DNA of 64,000 bases from Elgaria multicarinata webbii (GCF_023053635.1 NC_086175.1:117750740-117814739), one strand, 5' to 3'; shown: positions 35,133-46,989, counted from the first letter of the stretch. Notes: generated by a model not told the origin, from the letters alone. A program made the numbers and translations.

Positions 35133-35610
35133 TCATAGAATCATAGAATAGTAGAGTTGGAAGGGGCCTATAAGGCCATCGAGTCCAATGCAGGAATCCA
35201 CATTAAGCATGCCTGACAGATGGCTGTCCAGCTGCATCTTGAATGCCTCTAGTATGTGTTCAAGAAATCCCATGACCTCCCTAAGTCATTGGTTCCATTG
35301 TCATACTGCTCTGACAGGAAGTTTTTCCTGATGTCAAGGTGGAATCTGGCTTACTGTAACTTGAACCCATTATTCTGTGTTCTGCACTCTGGGACAATCG
35401 AGGAGAGATCCTGGCCCTCCTCTGTGTGACAATCTTTCAAGTACTTGAAGAGTGCTCTCATGTCTCCCCTCAATCTTCTCTTCTCCAGGCTAAACATGCC
35501 CAGTTCTTTCAGTCTCTCTTCATAGGGCTTTGTTTCCAGACCCCTGATCATCCTCACTGCCTTCCTCTGACCCCCCTCCAGCTTCTCTGCATCCTTCAAA
35601 AGCTTTCTGC
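35133..35610 (-). repeat. CR1 LINE 3' end
   Basis: TCATAGAATCATAGAATAGT terminus. The minus strand encodes [20 protein letters not shown]. About 480 bp, 5'-truncated. Confidence 0.88.
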
Positions 35611-36344
35611 AAGTGATAAGTTCAGACATCTGTCAAGAGCGATCTATCCCTTCTTCAGAAGCCCACTAGGCAGAGAGGAAAGAAGGAGGGGGCGAGGAAG
35701 AGGGAGGAAGGGATATCAGAAAGAGAGAGCGAAAAGAGGGTGGCCCAACATACTTTTCACTCCTGCCCCTCCTAACACTGGCTCTGGCCCTATCCAATGG
35801 AGCCTCGAATAGAAAAATGGTTCCTCGTGCTACATGTGTTGAACACAAGACGTCACACTGGAAACTGGATTTGGTCTGGAAACTGGATGCACTGGAAACC
35901 ACCAAGGATTTTCCTCTCTCTGAGGCTACGATCCACACTTACCAGGGGAGCAAGTCTCATTGAACTCAATGGTGGTTGCTTCTGAGTAGATATGAATAGG
36001 AATGCTCTGTATAGCACCTACATAGTGAAGATGAAGCATGGGTGCATACTGCAAACACTCACTGGTTTAGCTGTCATGACATTTCTCTACGGAAACCTGG
36101 GAACTGTAAATCTGGGAGGGACCGTAGAAAGCTGAACATCCCAACACTATCCCCAATTTCGAAGGAGGAAATTGGAGGAATTTCTGACTTCTGAACCAAC
36201 TTTTAAAAAGAGAGAAACTTTTAGCAAGAAATGTAGATTGTAATCATTGTTCATTTTCCAAAGGGGAAAAAGACCCTCATTTCCATTTATGTCTTTTCAG
36301 TGGCTTTTTTTTTTTTTTTTTTGGTAGTCATTTTGTATCTCATG

Positions 36345-36415
36345 TAAACCGCCCAGAGAGCTTCGGCTATGGGGCAGTATAGAAATGTAATAAATAATAA
36401 TAATAGTAATAATAA
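36345..36415 (+). repeat. LINE 3' tail
   Basis: AACCGCCCAGAGAGCTTCGG then TATAGAAATGTAATAAATAA and AAT repeats. Confidence 0.6.
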
Positions 36416-36459
36416 TTCCAATACTGTCTGTAATTCCAGTGCTGTTATTCCAGTACTGT

Positions 36460-36515
36460 ACATCATATGTTGTCTGACAGTATTTATTGCAATACTGTCA
36501 GACAGCATATGATGT
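36460..36515. repeat. 25-bp hairpin
   Basis: Arms 36460-36484 and 36491-36515 pair with a single T/C mismatch around a 6-base loop (36485-36490). Confidence 0.9.
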
Positions 36516-36695
36516 AATGGGCATGGCTCTTCTTTATGTTGTGCTTTTAAAAGTTGTGAAATAAACCACAAAAGTACACAGACACATTGGGTTATTTATT
36601 AATTTATTTATTTTTAGAACAAGTATTATTTAAAATAAAATGGAAAGTTAGCAATATCGACTATAAGGGCAGATAGGGAAAACCTGATTTTTAAA

Positions 36696-37004
36696 AATCA
36701 TAGAATAGTAGCATTAGAAGGGGCCTATAAGACCATTGAGTCCAACCCCCTGCTCAATGCAGGAATTCACCTTAAAGCATCCCTGACAGATGGCTGCCCA
36801 GCTGCCTCTTGAAGGCCTCTAGTGTGGGACAGCCCACGACCTCCCTAGGTAACTGATTCCATTGTCATACTGTTCTAACAGTCAGGAAGTTTTTCCTCAT
36901 GTCCAGCTGGAATCTGGCTTCCTGTAACTTCAGCCCATTATTCCATGTCCTGCACTCTGGAATGATCGAGAAGAGATCCTGGCCCTTCTCTGTCTGACAA
37001 CCGT
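36696..37004 (-). repeat. CR1 LINE 3' end
   Basis: Minus strand encodes [20 protein letters not shown]. 5'-truncated. Confidence 0.85.
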
Positions 37005-37109
37005 GTTGTATGACAAATAGCGTGTTGTCTGAACAGCCCCATTGCATTTAGCCTCTTGTTGTATATGACGAATTTCTCTTAGACCACTCACAATGATGCC
37101 CTTATATGC

Positions 37110-37450
37110 TGACGAGACAGAGAGGAAATTTGTGGCTGTAAAAGGATGCTATTTTACCAAGAAACTGAGTTCAGAAGTCTGCAGTTGTGAACATCCTGTC
37201 CTTAAAGTCTCAGAAAGAAGATTGCATTATGCCATTTCTCAGCGGTGTCCTCAAATGGTCATGAAAGAAAGAAAGAAAGAGGAAATTTGTGGTTCACGCA
37301 AGGATTTTTTCCTAAGAGATTTGTTTTGAGGAAGTGATTCCACAGGCAGCTCCTCATGATAAAATTCCTTCTTTGACGTCTCAGAAACTGATATACCCAT
37401 TTCTCTGTTGCTATGTGCAGTCTCATACCGTCACTTCTCTTGTTCAAGGG
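37110..37450 (+). repeat. Two-unit tandem repeat (about 165 bp each)
   Basis: AGAGGAAATTTGTGG starts units at about 37112 and 37279; GTCTCAGAAA and CATTTCTC recur at matching offsets. The same units occur inverted at 40530-40760. Confidence 0.65.
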
Positions 37451-37697
37451 CAATAAGTTCAATTCTCATTCCTAAGCCCCAGGCAGGTGGGCTTTTAGGG
37501 CACTCTGAGCATCTCATGCACACTGAATCCCTTGCTGGCCATGGGGCCTACATTGGAAAAACCCGTGCTCATCCCCCCATGTGGACGCAGAGGGACTTAG
37601 CTGTAACCACCCCGGATTTTCAGGCTGGTGTAGAAATGGCCTAGGTGTCACTTTTCACTTGTTCTTTAATTTGCATTGCAACAAGAGGATGTACTGG

Positions 37698-37742
37698 AAG
37701 GAGGAAGAGGAGGAGGAGGAGGAGGAGGAGGAGGAGGAGGAG
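37698..37742. repeat. (GGA)n microsatellite
   Basis: About 14 AGG units; this creates an apparent poly-Glu/poly-Ser frame. Confidence 0.95.
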
Positions 37743-38548
37743 ATTCTGGGAACCTTGGCCAGATCCTGGGAGTTGAAGGAGGATGATTTGCAGGGGACAA
37801 ATGTAGATAGGACAGTGTGGTTAGTCTTTGCCCTACATATCAGATTCCCCTGCAATATCTACATACCCCGTTTTCCCCCTTTATTGCAGCTAATGCAAGT
37901 CTGGCAAATCCAACGAACTGGGGTTGCAGGAAGCACCACCATTTCCACCCCATAAATCCTCCATGCACAGCTTGGTGGTGGAAAATCACGAGTCAGGGTT
38001 CCCAGACCCATGTTTGCCACCCAAAGTGTAGCTCTGCCCTGAAATTTAAATAAATACATAAATAAAAATATTCCAGCCAATTGCTGTCTGAGAGGACTCT
38101 TTGCAGGTCTTGGACTTGCTGGGGTCTAAAGTTCTCATACAACTTCCTTAATCCTTCCTCATTGTCTATGATGGCTGGGAATGATGGAAGATGTAGGCCA
38201 ATGCATCTGGAGGGCCAGAAGTTGCCCATCCCTGGTGAAGGACATGCAATGGAATCCAGGTCACAGAAAGTGAGTGGACTGGGAAAGCATGAGACTTGAC
38301 GGAAGCCCTGTTTGAGAGAATGTCGTCACAGGGTATAGTTCCACAGGCCCTGAACTGAGAGGATGACAGACCATGGGTCATGACTCCCTTGCTCCTGGTT
38401 ACAGTTTATCTTTCAATAGTCATATCTCCAACTTGCAGCAGGAGGATGTAGCTGGCTTTTCTTCATGGCTGAGAAGGTACTGAACTCTGTTGCAACTGTG
38501 ACCTGGCTTCCATCACAAGGGACCTGACCTCCATGGCAAGTCCTATGC

Positions 38549-38680
38549 CAGGGGTAGGCAGCTTGTCATACACCAAATGTTTTGGCCTACAGCTCCCATC
38601 CACCCTTGCCAATGTAGCCAGCAGTGAGGGATGATGGGAATTGTAATCCAAAACCTTTGGAGGGCAGCAAATGGCAAGTC
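38549..38680. repeat. Fold-back repeat of the TGATGGGAATTGTAGTCC family
   Basis: CAAATGTTTTGGCCTACAGC mirrored by ATTGTAATCCAAAACCTTTG. A related half copy lies at 38160-38240 and others at 39985-40115 and 57375-57500. Confidence 0.6.
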
Positions 38681-38904
38681 TTTTTAAACAAGAAAAATAA
38701 AGAACCCTTTCACCAGCACCAGAGCTAGCCTCTCCCTGTTTTTGCTTACATTTTTGTGGTGCTCTTCCCTCCAACCTTCTTCTCCCCCTGTCCTACACAG
38801 CCGTTCAAGCAGAGGAGGATGAGCTTTCCTCACATGTGCATGAAGGGGGCTTGTTAGTCTTAAGTGTGGAGCCCAAACCTAGTCATTTTGGTCAATGGGA
38901 AATA

Positions 38905-39838
38905 TGCCTGTTCATCTAAGTGTAAGGTGATGCAGCAAGTGTAAGGTGATGCACGTTGGGCAAAACCCCCCAACTTCAAGTATAACCTAATGGGATCTGA
39001 GCTGGCGGTGACCGAACAAGAAAGAGATCTTGGGGTTGTGGTGGACAGCTCGATGAAAATGTCCACCCAGTGTGCGGCCACTGTAAAGAAGGCAAACTCC
39101 ATGTTAGGCATTATAAGAAAAGGAATTGAGAATAAAATGGCTAGTATTGTACTGCCATTATACAAATCGATGGTGCGACCGCACTTAGAATACTGTGTAC
39201 AGTTCTGGTCACCACACCTAAAAAAGGATATTATAGAGCTGAAAAAGTGCAGAAAAGGGCAACTAAAATGATTCAGGGGCTGGAGCATCTCCCCTATGAG
39301 GGAAGGTTACATCAAATGGGATTGTTTAGCTTGGAAAAGAGGAGACTAAGGGGAGACATGATAGAGGTGAACAAAATTATGCATGGTATGGAGAATGTGG
39401 ATAGGGAGACATTTTTCTCCCTCTCCCAAAATACTAGAACCCGGGGTCATCCCATGAAGCTGATGGGTGGGAGATCCAGGACAAATATGAGGAAGTACTT
39501 CTGCACACAGTGCATAGTTACATTATGGAACTCACTACCACAAGATGTAGTGATGGCCACCAATCTGGATGGCTTTAAAAGGGGGTTGGTTAAATTCCTG
39601 GAGGCAAAGGCTATCAATGGCTACTAGCCTTGATAGTTGCGAACTATGTCCAGTATTCGTGGCAATAAGCCTGTGTGCACCAGTTGCTGGGGAACATGGG
39701 TGGGAGGGTGCTGTTGCACCATGTCCTGCTTGTTCATCCCTGGCCAATGGCTGGTTGGCCACTGTGTGAACAGAGTGTTGGACTAGATGGACCCTTGGTC
39801 TGATCCAGCAGGGCACTTCTTATGTTCTTATGTTCTTA
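38905..39838 (+). repeat. CR1-type LINE 3' part with RT C-terminal remnant
   Basis: Two adjacent frames (38990-39271 and 39247-39627) encode the end of a CR1-clade [49 protein letters not shown] and LWNSLPQDVV. A frameshift separates them. Ends in repeated TTATGTTCTTA. 5'-truncated and inactive. Confidence 0.88.
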
Positions 39839-40131
39839 AGATAAAACATTTGTTGGGGGTGTGGAATGGCCTTCGCCCTTTTTTCTGGCAGTTGGGCCAA
39901 GACGTGGAAATACAGTCAGTTGGCTCCCCTAGCTAGATGAAGGGGATGGTTGTTGGACCATGGCTCATGTACAGTGGTGTAGTGCAGCCACCCCTAACTA
40001 GTGCCTTCCTCATGATTTGGACTTCAGCTCCCATCAGTCCCAACCAGCCTGGCTAATGGCTGGGAATTCTGGGAAGTCTAGTGCAAGCATCCGGAGGGTA
40101 CCAGGAAGACTCTTACATGTATGGGTCCCAG

Positions 40132-40344
40132 CAGCGGAGGCTGCGGGGACTGTGGGGCTGTGTATGCATTCTGGGTTTTAAGCAGAACCAGCCAGAGCTC
40201 TAAAGGTGCCATCCAAGGTGCTGAACCCTAACTCTCAAATAGGTTCAGCACCTTGGATAGCTCCTATAGAGTTCTGGCTGGTTCTGACTGAAATCCAGAG
40301 TGGATTCCCAGCCCCACTGTAATCGGAGCCACCAGTCTCCACTG
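40132..40344. mobile_element. hAT-like fold-back MITE
   Basis: Ends CAGCGGAGG and CTCCACTG. The centre is a palindrome (AAGGTGCTGAACC / GGTTCAGCACCTTGG). Flanking 8-mers GGTCCCAG and GTACCCAG match at 6 of 8. Confidence 0.78.
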
Positions 40345-40529
40345 GTACCCAGCATGTACGAAAAGGTCACTGTGTCCTTAAAGCAACCATGGCAAGAGGT
40401 TAAAAGTGAGAAATGAACTCACTGGCTTTGCTATAATAGTAAGAGCTATGACCGTATGAAGACTGCACACAACAGTGAGAAAATGGTATTATGCAACCAG
40501 GTTTTCAAGCAGGAAGTTTGATCTCAAAA

Positions 40530-40760
40530 GGCTTCAGAGGTCATCTCTTCAAAACAAATCTCTGAGTAAAATATCCTTTTGTGACCACAAATTTCCTTTT
40601 TGTTTCATGAGCATATGAGGGAGTGAGATGGGAAAGGCTGAACAAATATAATGCCATCTGTTTCCAGGAAATAATATTGTCATTGCTACCTTCTGAAATC
40701 ACTTCAGAGCAAACCTCTAAATAAAATATCCTTTTTTAACCTTAAGTTTCCTCTCTCTCA
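40530..40760 (-). repeat. Inverted copy of the 37110 tandem repeat
   Basis: Two units about 155 bases apart on the minus strand, with AGGAAATTTGTGG and AAAAGGATATTTTA cores. Confidence 0.65.
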
Positions 40761-40761
40761 T

Positions 40762-40780
40762 TGATGGTGCTATATAAATA

Positions 40781-40828
<48 letters not shown>

Positions 40829-40829
40829 C
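40762..40829 (+). repeat. L2 LINE 3' tail and (AAT)n
   Basis: TTGATGGTGCTATATAAATA then about 16 AAT units. Confidence 0.8.
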
Positions 40830-40974
40830 TCATAGATTTATGAATGTATATGTAAATAATATATGATATGAGCACAACTTTGCCATATACAAATTTGCTG
40901 GGAATAATTATGCTGGAATAATAGTCTGAAGGAAGATAAATCTCCTATTGAGTTTAATTACATAAAATCATGAC

Positions 40975-41281
40975 CCAAGTATTAGGACTTTGTTTACTTG
41001 GACTTCCAAAATGCTTTTGATAAAGTCCCTCACCAAAAACTCCTGAGAAAATTTAGCAGTCATGGAATAAGAAGAGAGTTTCCTCTTATGGATCAGTAAC
41101 TGGTTAAAGAACAGAAAGCAGGGAGTAGGAATAAATGGCAAATTCTTCCAATGGAGGAAAGTAAATAGTGGGGTCCCACAGGGATCTGTTATTGTGACCA
41201 ATTCTTTTTAACTTCTTCATACATGATCTGGAATTAGGAGTGAGCAGGGAAGTGGCCAAGTTTGCTGATGACACCAAGTTA
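40975..41281 (+). repeat. CR1 reverse transcriptase fragment
   Basis: Broken frames encode DFQNAFDKVPHQ, WLKNRKQGV, SGVPQGSV and KFADDTKL-like pieces: the RT palm of a CR1 LINE. Several stops and shifts. Confidence 0.8.
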
Positions 41282-41654
41282 AGTTTTTTTTAACGCAATA
41301 AAAGAACTCCGTCTCAGCCCCTTAGGCCCTTCCTTTGAGTAATCCCCAAAACAACACATAATACTTATACACTCACATAACAAGCATAGTATACTACATA
41401 AATCACACAAATGGGCATCGCCATAGAAAACTGCAAAAGAATAAATCATCAAGAATGAGAGGCTCAAAACACAGAAACTATTTACAAACATTCGTATATC
41501 TGAAAAATGAACAATTTACTTGTTAGAATGTGAGGGATGTCATCTGCTTCATAAGCCCCAGACTCCCCTGCTCACTCCAAGAGAAGACACCAGGTATTTG
41601 AATACACAAGATGTAGTTAGAAACAGCTGTTTCTCAAAGTAGTACTTTAAGGGG
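41282..41654. other. Unassigned spacer
   Basis: No gene or family recognised. Confidence 0.35.
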
Positions 41655-41790
41655 TGTGAGACTGCTGCTGCACCATTCTGCTTATGGGTCCCTGGTCAAC
41701 AGCTGGTTGGCCGTTGTGTAACAGAGTTCTGGACTAGATGAACCCTTGGTCTGATCCAGCATGGCTTTTCTTATGTTCTTATGTCGTATT
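41655..41790 (+). repeat. CR1-type LINE 3' end
   Basis: CTGGTCAACAGCTGGTTGGC to CTTATGTTCTTATG. Confidence 0.8.
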
Positions 41791-41988
41791 ATGACTCCAT
41801 CTGGACCCAACACTGAATTTGTATTACTATTGAGTATGGAGGGGTGTTTTGTTTAGACAATTTTATTTAATTAAACAGAGCATTGTGGGTGGAGAATTGG
41901 ATCCAAATTTAGTCATACTTACACATTCAAATCAATGAGTAACTTAAATCTGTTTGATTTCAATGGATCTGCACCCATTGAAAACTGG

Positions 41989-42272
41989 GGGCTCATCTAC
42001 ACTAAGTAGGATATTCCACTATGAAAGAGGTATATAAAAGGCAGGAGCCACACTACTGCTTTTTAGCAGTATTGAAGTGCACTGACAACTGTTGGGACCC
42101 ATATCCCGCTTTCATACCACTTTCATAGTGCAATATCCAACTAGGTGTAGATGTGTCAATGGGCCCCAACAGTTGTCAATGCACTTCAATACCGCTATAA
42201 AGCAATAGTGTGGCTCCTGCCTTTTATATACTACTTTCATAGTGGAATATCCTACTTAGTGTAGATGAGCCC
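41989..42272. mobile_element. Large palindromic Harbinger-like MITE
   Basis: The terminal 39 bases are perfect inverted repeats (GGGCTCATCTACACTAAG at the left end). Pairing continues imperfectly to arms of about 110 bp around a 57-bp spacer, which holds a third terminal-like segment (AACTAGGTGTAGATG). It looks like two head-to-head copies. Confidence 0.85.
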
Positions 42273-42579
42273 TGTATCTAACCTAGAAAGCGTTAAGACC
42301 AGTTCAGCTAATATCTGATTGTTTGGCTTTTGCTTGTAGTTTGGCTCCTCCTCCTCCTCCTCCTCCTTTTGAGAACAACCACAAAGGTCCATAGGAGTCA
42401 CATTGCATGGTTCTGTCAGTACTGTAGTATACTCATAGCAACTTCTATGCTTTACTGCCAATCTGTCAAAATAAATTTCAAAAACTCAATAAAGATCCCC
42501 AAACCAACAGGCCAATCCTAGGCCTATGCATGTTCAGACAGAAAAAAGGCCTACAACTCCCAGCATGCCCCATAGTCTC

Positions 42580-43150
42580 AAATTCATGAAGAAATGGAAT
42601 GAATTGTGATGAAGTTAAGTTTGGGAAAAAGAGAAACTGAGAGAAGACAAAACTGACAAATTCATCCATCCTAGTAGGAGGGATATAGTCCCCTAAAGCC
42701 AAGATTTTTTTTAGCATGAAATATGTACATCTGAAGCCATCTAAAGAAGAATCATATTCAGAAATGAAATATCTGTTTTTTCCTGATGATCTAAGTTGCT
42801 GATTCAGCAAGCCTGGACTTAAGCCTGTCCCTGGTTAGGTTGCGCAACCAGGCAGGAAACTGAGCAATGCATATTTAACAGAGCATGAAAGTCCCTTTTG
42901 GGCAGCTTGTTTAAAAACTTACTATGCAAAACAGGGCCTAAAATGACTGTAATTTAGCTTTGTTTATTGGAACTTTTGACGATGATATGCTACATTCAGT
43001 AAGACTATGTTCAACCAGTGAGAAGACAGGGAATAAGCTACCCTCTACGGGCACTGTGTACAAGGGAAATGGCAGAAACAAACAGCCAGCATCTGTATTC
43101 TGCGAGATTCTTTGTCTGAAGTTGTGTGACGCTGCAGTTAAACCACAGAG
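42580..43150. other. Unassigned spacer
   Basis: A partial AATCCTATGCATG fold-back precedes it (42514-42575). Nothing else recognised. Confidence 0.35.
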
Positions 43151-43153
43151 TTA

Positions 43154-43285
43154 AGGCACAATCCTATGCATTATTAGACAGGAAAAAAATCTCCCAGCAT
43201 TCCCCAGTCAGCCATGCTGGGGAATGCTGGAAGGTGTAGGACTTCTTTTCTGTCTAAAGAATGCATAGGAGTAAGCCCCTAAGCA
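43154..43285. repeat. Fold-back repeat, AATCCTATGCATG family
   Basis: ACAATCCTATGCATTATTAG mirrored by CTAAAGAATGCATAGGAG, with CCCAGCATTCCCCAG paired in the centre. Confidence 0.7.
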
Positions 43286-43696
43286 CTCTTGTATCATTGA
43301 TTTTAATGGGACTTCAGCTGAATTCCTATTCACACTTGCCAGGGAATACAGAAATGTGAAAGCCTTCTCCCCACATCAGACTGAATTGCTCATCCAGGTG
43401 CAGAAGATGTTTGTGCGATTGCTGCAAGGTAAAAAAAAAAAAAACACCAGACAATTCAGTAATCTACAGAACTTCAGAGATTCAATGAGGCATTGCTAAT
43501 TAAACAGGTCTTTGTTGTAAATGTCTGAGTAATATGTCGAGGACTTTCCCGAAGAATTGCCTTTTGTGACAAAACCCTTTCTTTCTGGTCTATGGAGCTG
43601 GACTTGGGGATGCCACTCATTCAAACAACTCCATGCCTTCAGTTCAGAATTTGGAAATACCCATGTATCTTAGATCCGATATGAGGTTTTGTTTCA

Positions 43697-43727
43697 TTCA
43701 TTCATTCATTCATTCATTCATTCATTC
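43697..43727. repeat. (ATTC)n microsatellite
   Basis: About eight ATTC units. Confidence 0.9.
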
Positions 43728-43847
43728 AAAGTTTAGTAGCAATGCCCGAGGTTGCTTACTAAATAACACTAGCTAATGTAAGCCCAATATCCAGTCACCA
43801 CCACCACCACTAGTCATGCCCTAAGGCGAACATATATTGGAAAAAAA

Positions 43848-44250
43848 GTGTTCCAGGAAATCAGTTCGGTAACCGGACAATGGCTTTACCCATCTTCTCA
43901 CTTAGCTTTGTTAAATTTATATACAGGACTAGATACCAAGCTCTTAAATAAGGAATTAATAAGCCATCTATTATTGGTGGCTAGGTGGTTGATAGCTAAA
44001 CATTGGAAAGATGGCAAAGGGCTCCATATTGATCATTGGTACCAAAGAGTGTGGCAGATTGCCCTCTTAGAAAAAATTGATGCAAAAAATTGAGGAAAGC
44101 AGGAGGACAACTAAGCAAAGATAAATTTGAGGGTGTGTGGAGGAAATTTATTAATTATGTGAACAAAGAAGAAGATGGGAGAACACTTCCATCAGAGTAT
44201 TTAGAGCTATGGAAAGTATAGGTGGATGGGTAAAGAGATTAATTTCGGGG
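43848..44250 (+). repeat. L1-like LINE ORF2 C-terminal remnant
   Basis: NKELISHLLLVARWLIAKHW and WQIALLEKIDAKN resemble the C-terminal end of vertebrate L1-clade ORF2. Further frames downstream are broken. Family assignment is tentative. Confidence 0.45.
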
Positions 44251-44336
44251 TGCCCTAAATTAAATTAAATTAAATTAATATTAAACAACCTCAAACCCAG
44301 GTGGGAACCATGTATTTATATTTGTACGGACTCTGA

Positions 44337-44337
<1 letters not shown>

Positions 44338-44421
<84 letters not shown>

Positions 44422-44449
44422 GTATTACTTGATCTATGTAACCAGAACT

Positions 44450-44508
<59 letters not shown>
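44338..44508. repeat. (TA)n(GT)n and (TAA)n compound microsatellite
   Basis: TA run to 44376, GT run to 44420, then TAA units from 44452. Accounts for the low-complexity frames here. Confidence 0.95.
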
Positions 44509-44509
<1 letters not shown>

Positions 44510-44732
44510 CACCACCACCATCATCATTATATTGTCATCCCTCAACAGAGCTTAATGCTCAGTGGTAATTATACGAAAGAAAATAAATACTCACCACATA
44601 GATATTTTCAAACACTATTTAGAAGACTGCAAGGAGGTAGAAGTGTGGATGTTGGGAAGCCATGAGTTCCCAAGAAAAAGGGGCAGTTAGAGAGAAAGGA
44701 CAGCGATGTGGATTCGAAGATGTAGAAGAGGG

Positions 44733-44875
44733 CCAGGTCTACACCAAGCAGGATATGACACTTTGAAAACATTTTGAAAACTGTATATGGAGTGTGTCCT
44801 GGGACCCAAGAATTGTCACTACTGTTATAAACCATTTTAAAGCAGTAGTGTAGATCCTGCCCTAGTCTAGCCAAG
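44733..44875. repeat. Harbinger-like MITE copy
   Basis: CCAGGTCTACACCAAGCAGG at the left and AGCAGTAGTGTAGATCCTG at the right, related to 41989. Confidence 0.6.
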
Positions 44876-44974
44876 AGGAAATACTGGCAGAGCAAAGAGA
44901 GCGAGAAGGCAAATGGAAAGAAAGAAGATAAAATTGAAAAGTTCTGGGCAAAGAGTGAAGAGTTTTAGGATACA

Positions 44975-45056
44975 AAAAGTCCTACAAATCCCAGCATTCC
45001 CCAGCAAAAGTTGCTGGACGTTTTTCTGTCTAAACATGCATAGGATTGCGCCCTTA
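44975..45056. repeat. Fold-back repeat, AATCCTATGCATG family
   Basis: AGTCCTACAAATCCCAGC and TAAACATGCATAGGATTG. Confidence 0.65.
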
Positions 45057-45559
45057 CAAACAAAAAGCAGTAGCTTAAACTGGAGTGGATAAGAAAATGG
45101 AAACCAATAAAGGGAGCATAACAATGAAGAAACATGGGTAAAACAAGAAATATTAAAGAACAAAACATAACAAAAGGTAGCAATATGACAAACCTGTCAA
45201 TTACATTTTAACATAAAGCACTAGGAGCCTATAAAAGTAGAAATATATGAAAGCCTTGTGAAGGCTGGTTCACACTTGCATGTGCAGCACTTGATTGCTG
45301 TTTGTGTGATTGCTGTTCACTTGATGATGGGCAGCTGAATGTGTGAATGGACTCCATTGAACAGCACCCCATTCAAGATGACAGGAAGAAGAATGAAAGT
45401 TGTATCTCATTTGTAAGATCGTTGATGGCCCATTAACACACAGTTGGACATGGCATCCATTGAGAGATGAACATGCACGTGTGAAAGCAAGAGCGCACTG
45501 GATGAAATGGGCTCCAGCCCGTAGAAGTCCATGCTACAATGTATTTACAAATTGCCATT

Positions 45560-46002
45560 GTACACAAACACAGAATAAAATACAGAATAAAACACTATAC
45601 AATTTAAAACTCCACCAACAAACCATTAAGAGTTGAATAGTTTTCCATACAGCTTTTAGACTTTGTGGCATGTATTTGTACAGCACTGACAAGAAATTTG
45701 GCAGTTCTAAAAGACAAAAGGAAACAAGTCTTAACAAGGGATGGCCTTCCCTTCAACGATCTTAACAACAGATGAATGTATTTGGTCCTGAGATCATTAT
45801 ACACAGAGCATTCTAGCAGTACATGAATAGTATCTTCAATTGATACAGAATTGCAACTACATACTCTATCCTTCTTAGGAACCCGCTTGTGCCGACCCAC
45901 CCAGTCTGCCAATGGAAGAACATTTAATCTTGCCCGAGTGAAGGCAACCCTCATTTTAATATTTGGTACATCTACGAGGTATTTTGGAAAAGATAAATAC
46001 AA
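45560..46002 (-). repeat. LINE-like C-terminal zinc-motif fragment, family uncertain
   Basis: A 132-codon frame (45604-46002) includes NIKMRVAFTRARLNVLP and a C-x-C ... H-x4-C pattern in VCSCNSVSIEDTIHVLLEC. Such motifs end the ORF2 of several non-LTR retrotransposons. No RT part is attached. Confidence 0.45.
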
Positions 46003-46368
46003 GGGAATATAGGAGGCATAGAAATGATTAGATTTCCTCCAAGGAGCTCAGGGCAACATAAATGATAACTCCCCCCCCCCATTTTATTAGTATATCCCAC
46101 CAGAAAATATTTGACTGTGGTGTGTGCTTGAGTAAGTAATTACCTGTGTTGTACAAAAACACAAAGAAATTGAATGACAAGAATGCTATTCAATACAGAA
46201 TTCAGGTATTGTTAGGACAAGTTCAACCCTGAAAAGTGAATTTGCTTCCAGGAATAATTCAAAGTGTTGATGATTACCGTAAAAGCCCTTAAATGGCTTG
46301 AGTCTAGACTAACTGAAGGATGACATCTTCCCAAACCATCCTGCACGATCCCTGCAGGACAGGGAATA

Positions 46369-46500
46369 ATGGGCTCAAGTTACAGCTGGACACCAGAAAA
46401 AACTTCCTGACTGTAAGAGCAGTATGACAATGGAACCAGTTACTTAGGGAGGTTGTGGGCTCTCCCACACTAGAGGCAGCTGGACAACCATCCGTCAGGT
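46369..46500 (+). repeat. CR1 LINE 3' fragment
   Basis: Encodes the [14 protein letters not shown]-like part and ends before the terminal repeat (ACAACCATCCGTCAGG). Confidence 0.8.
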
Positions 46501-46572
46501 TCCTATCTGTCTATGTTGTGTCAGTTTCATGGTTTGGGATCGTCAATTGACTATATCAAAGTTCTTCAACAG

Positions 46573-46845
46573 TATGGTGACCATATGAAAAGGAGGACAG
46601 GGCTCCTGTATCTTTAACAGTTGCATAGAAAAGGGAATTTCAGCAGGTGTCATTTGTATATATGAACCTATACTAGAGTGACCAGATACAAAAGAGGGCA
46701 GGGCTCCTGCAGCTTTAACTGTAGTGATGAAGAGGGAATTTCACCAGGTGCTACAAGCGTACAAAGGACACCTGATGAAATGCCCTTTTCTATACAATTG
46801 TTAAAGATACAGGAGCCCTGTCCTCCTTTCCATATGGTCACCTTA
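46573..46845. mobile_element. hAT-like MITE with perfect 8-bp duplication and internal copy
   Basis: TATGGTGACCATATG at the left and CATATGGTCACCTTA at the right, flanked by TTCAACAG on both sides (46565-46572, 46846-46853). A second left end (AGAGTGACCAGATAC) lies at about 46674, so the element holds a duplicated arm. Confidence 0.85.
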
Positions 46846-46989
46846 TTCAACAGTTTAGCTAATAAGGTTCTATGCCACATGGAAGATAATGGAGGCAGAT
46901 ATGTACCACCCAACCTTGTGAAATGTAGATTTACGGTACATCTACTGTGCTGCAGATAATTTGGACGTATTTAGTTAGTTAGTTAGTTA

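Noticed and set aside
36460-36515. miRNA gene
   Set aside because: The loop is only 6 bases and the stem 25 bp; without small-RNA data I list it as a hairpin.
43690-43730. CRISPR-like array
   Set aside because: Simple ATTC microsatellite without spacers; the genome is eukaryotic.
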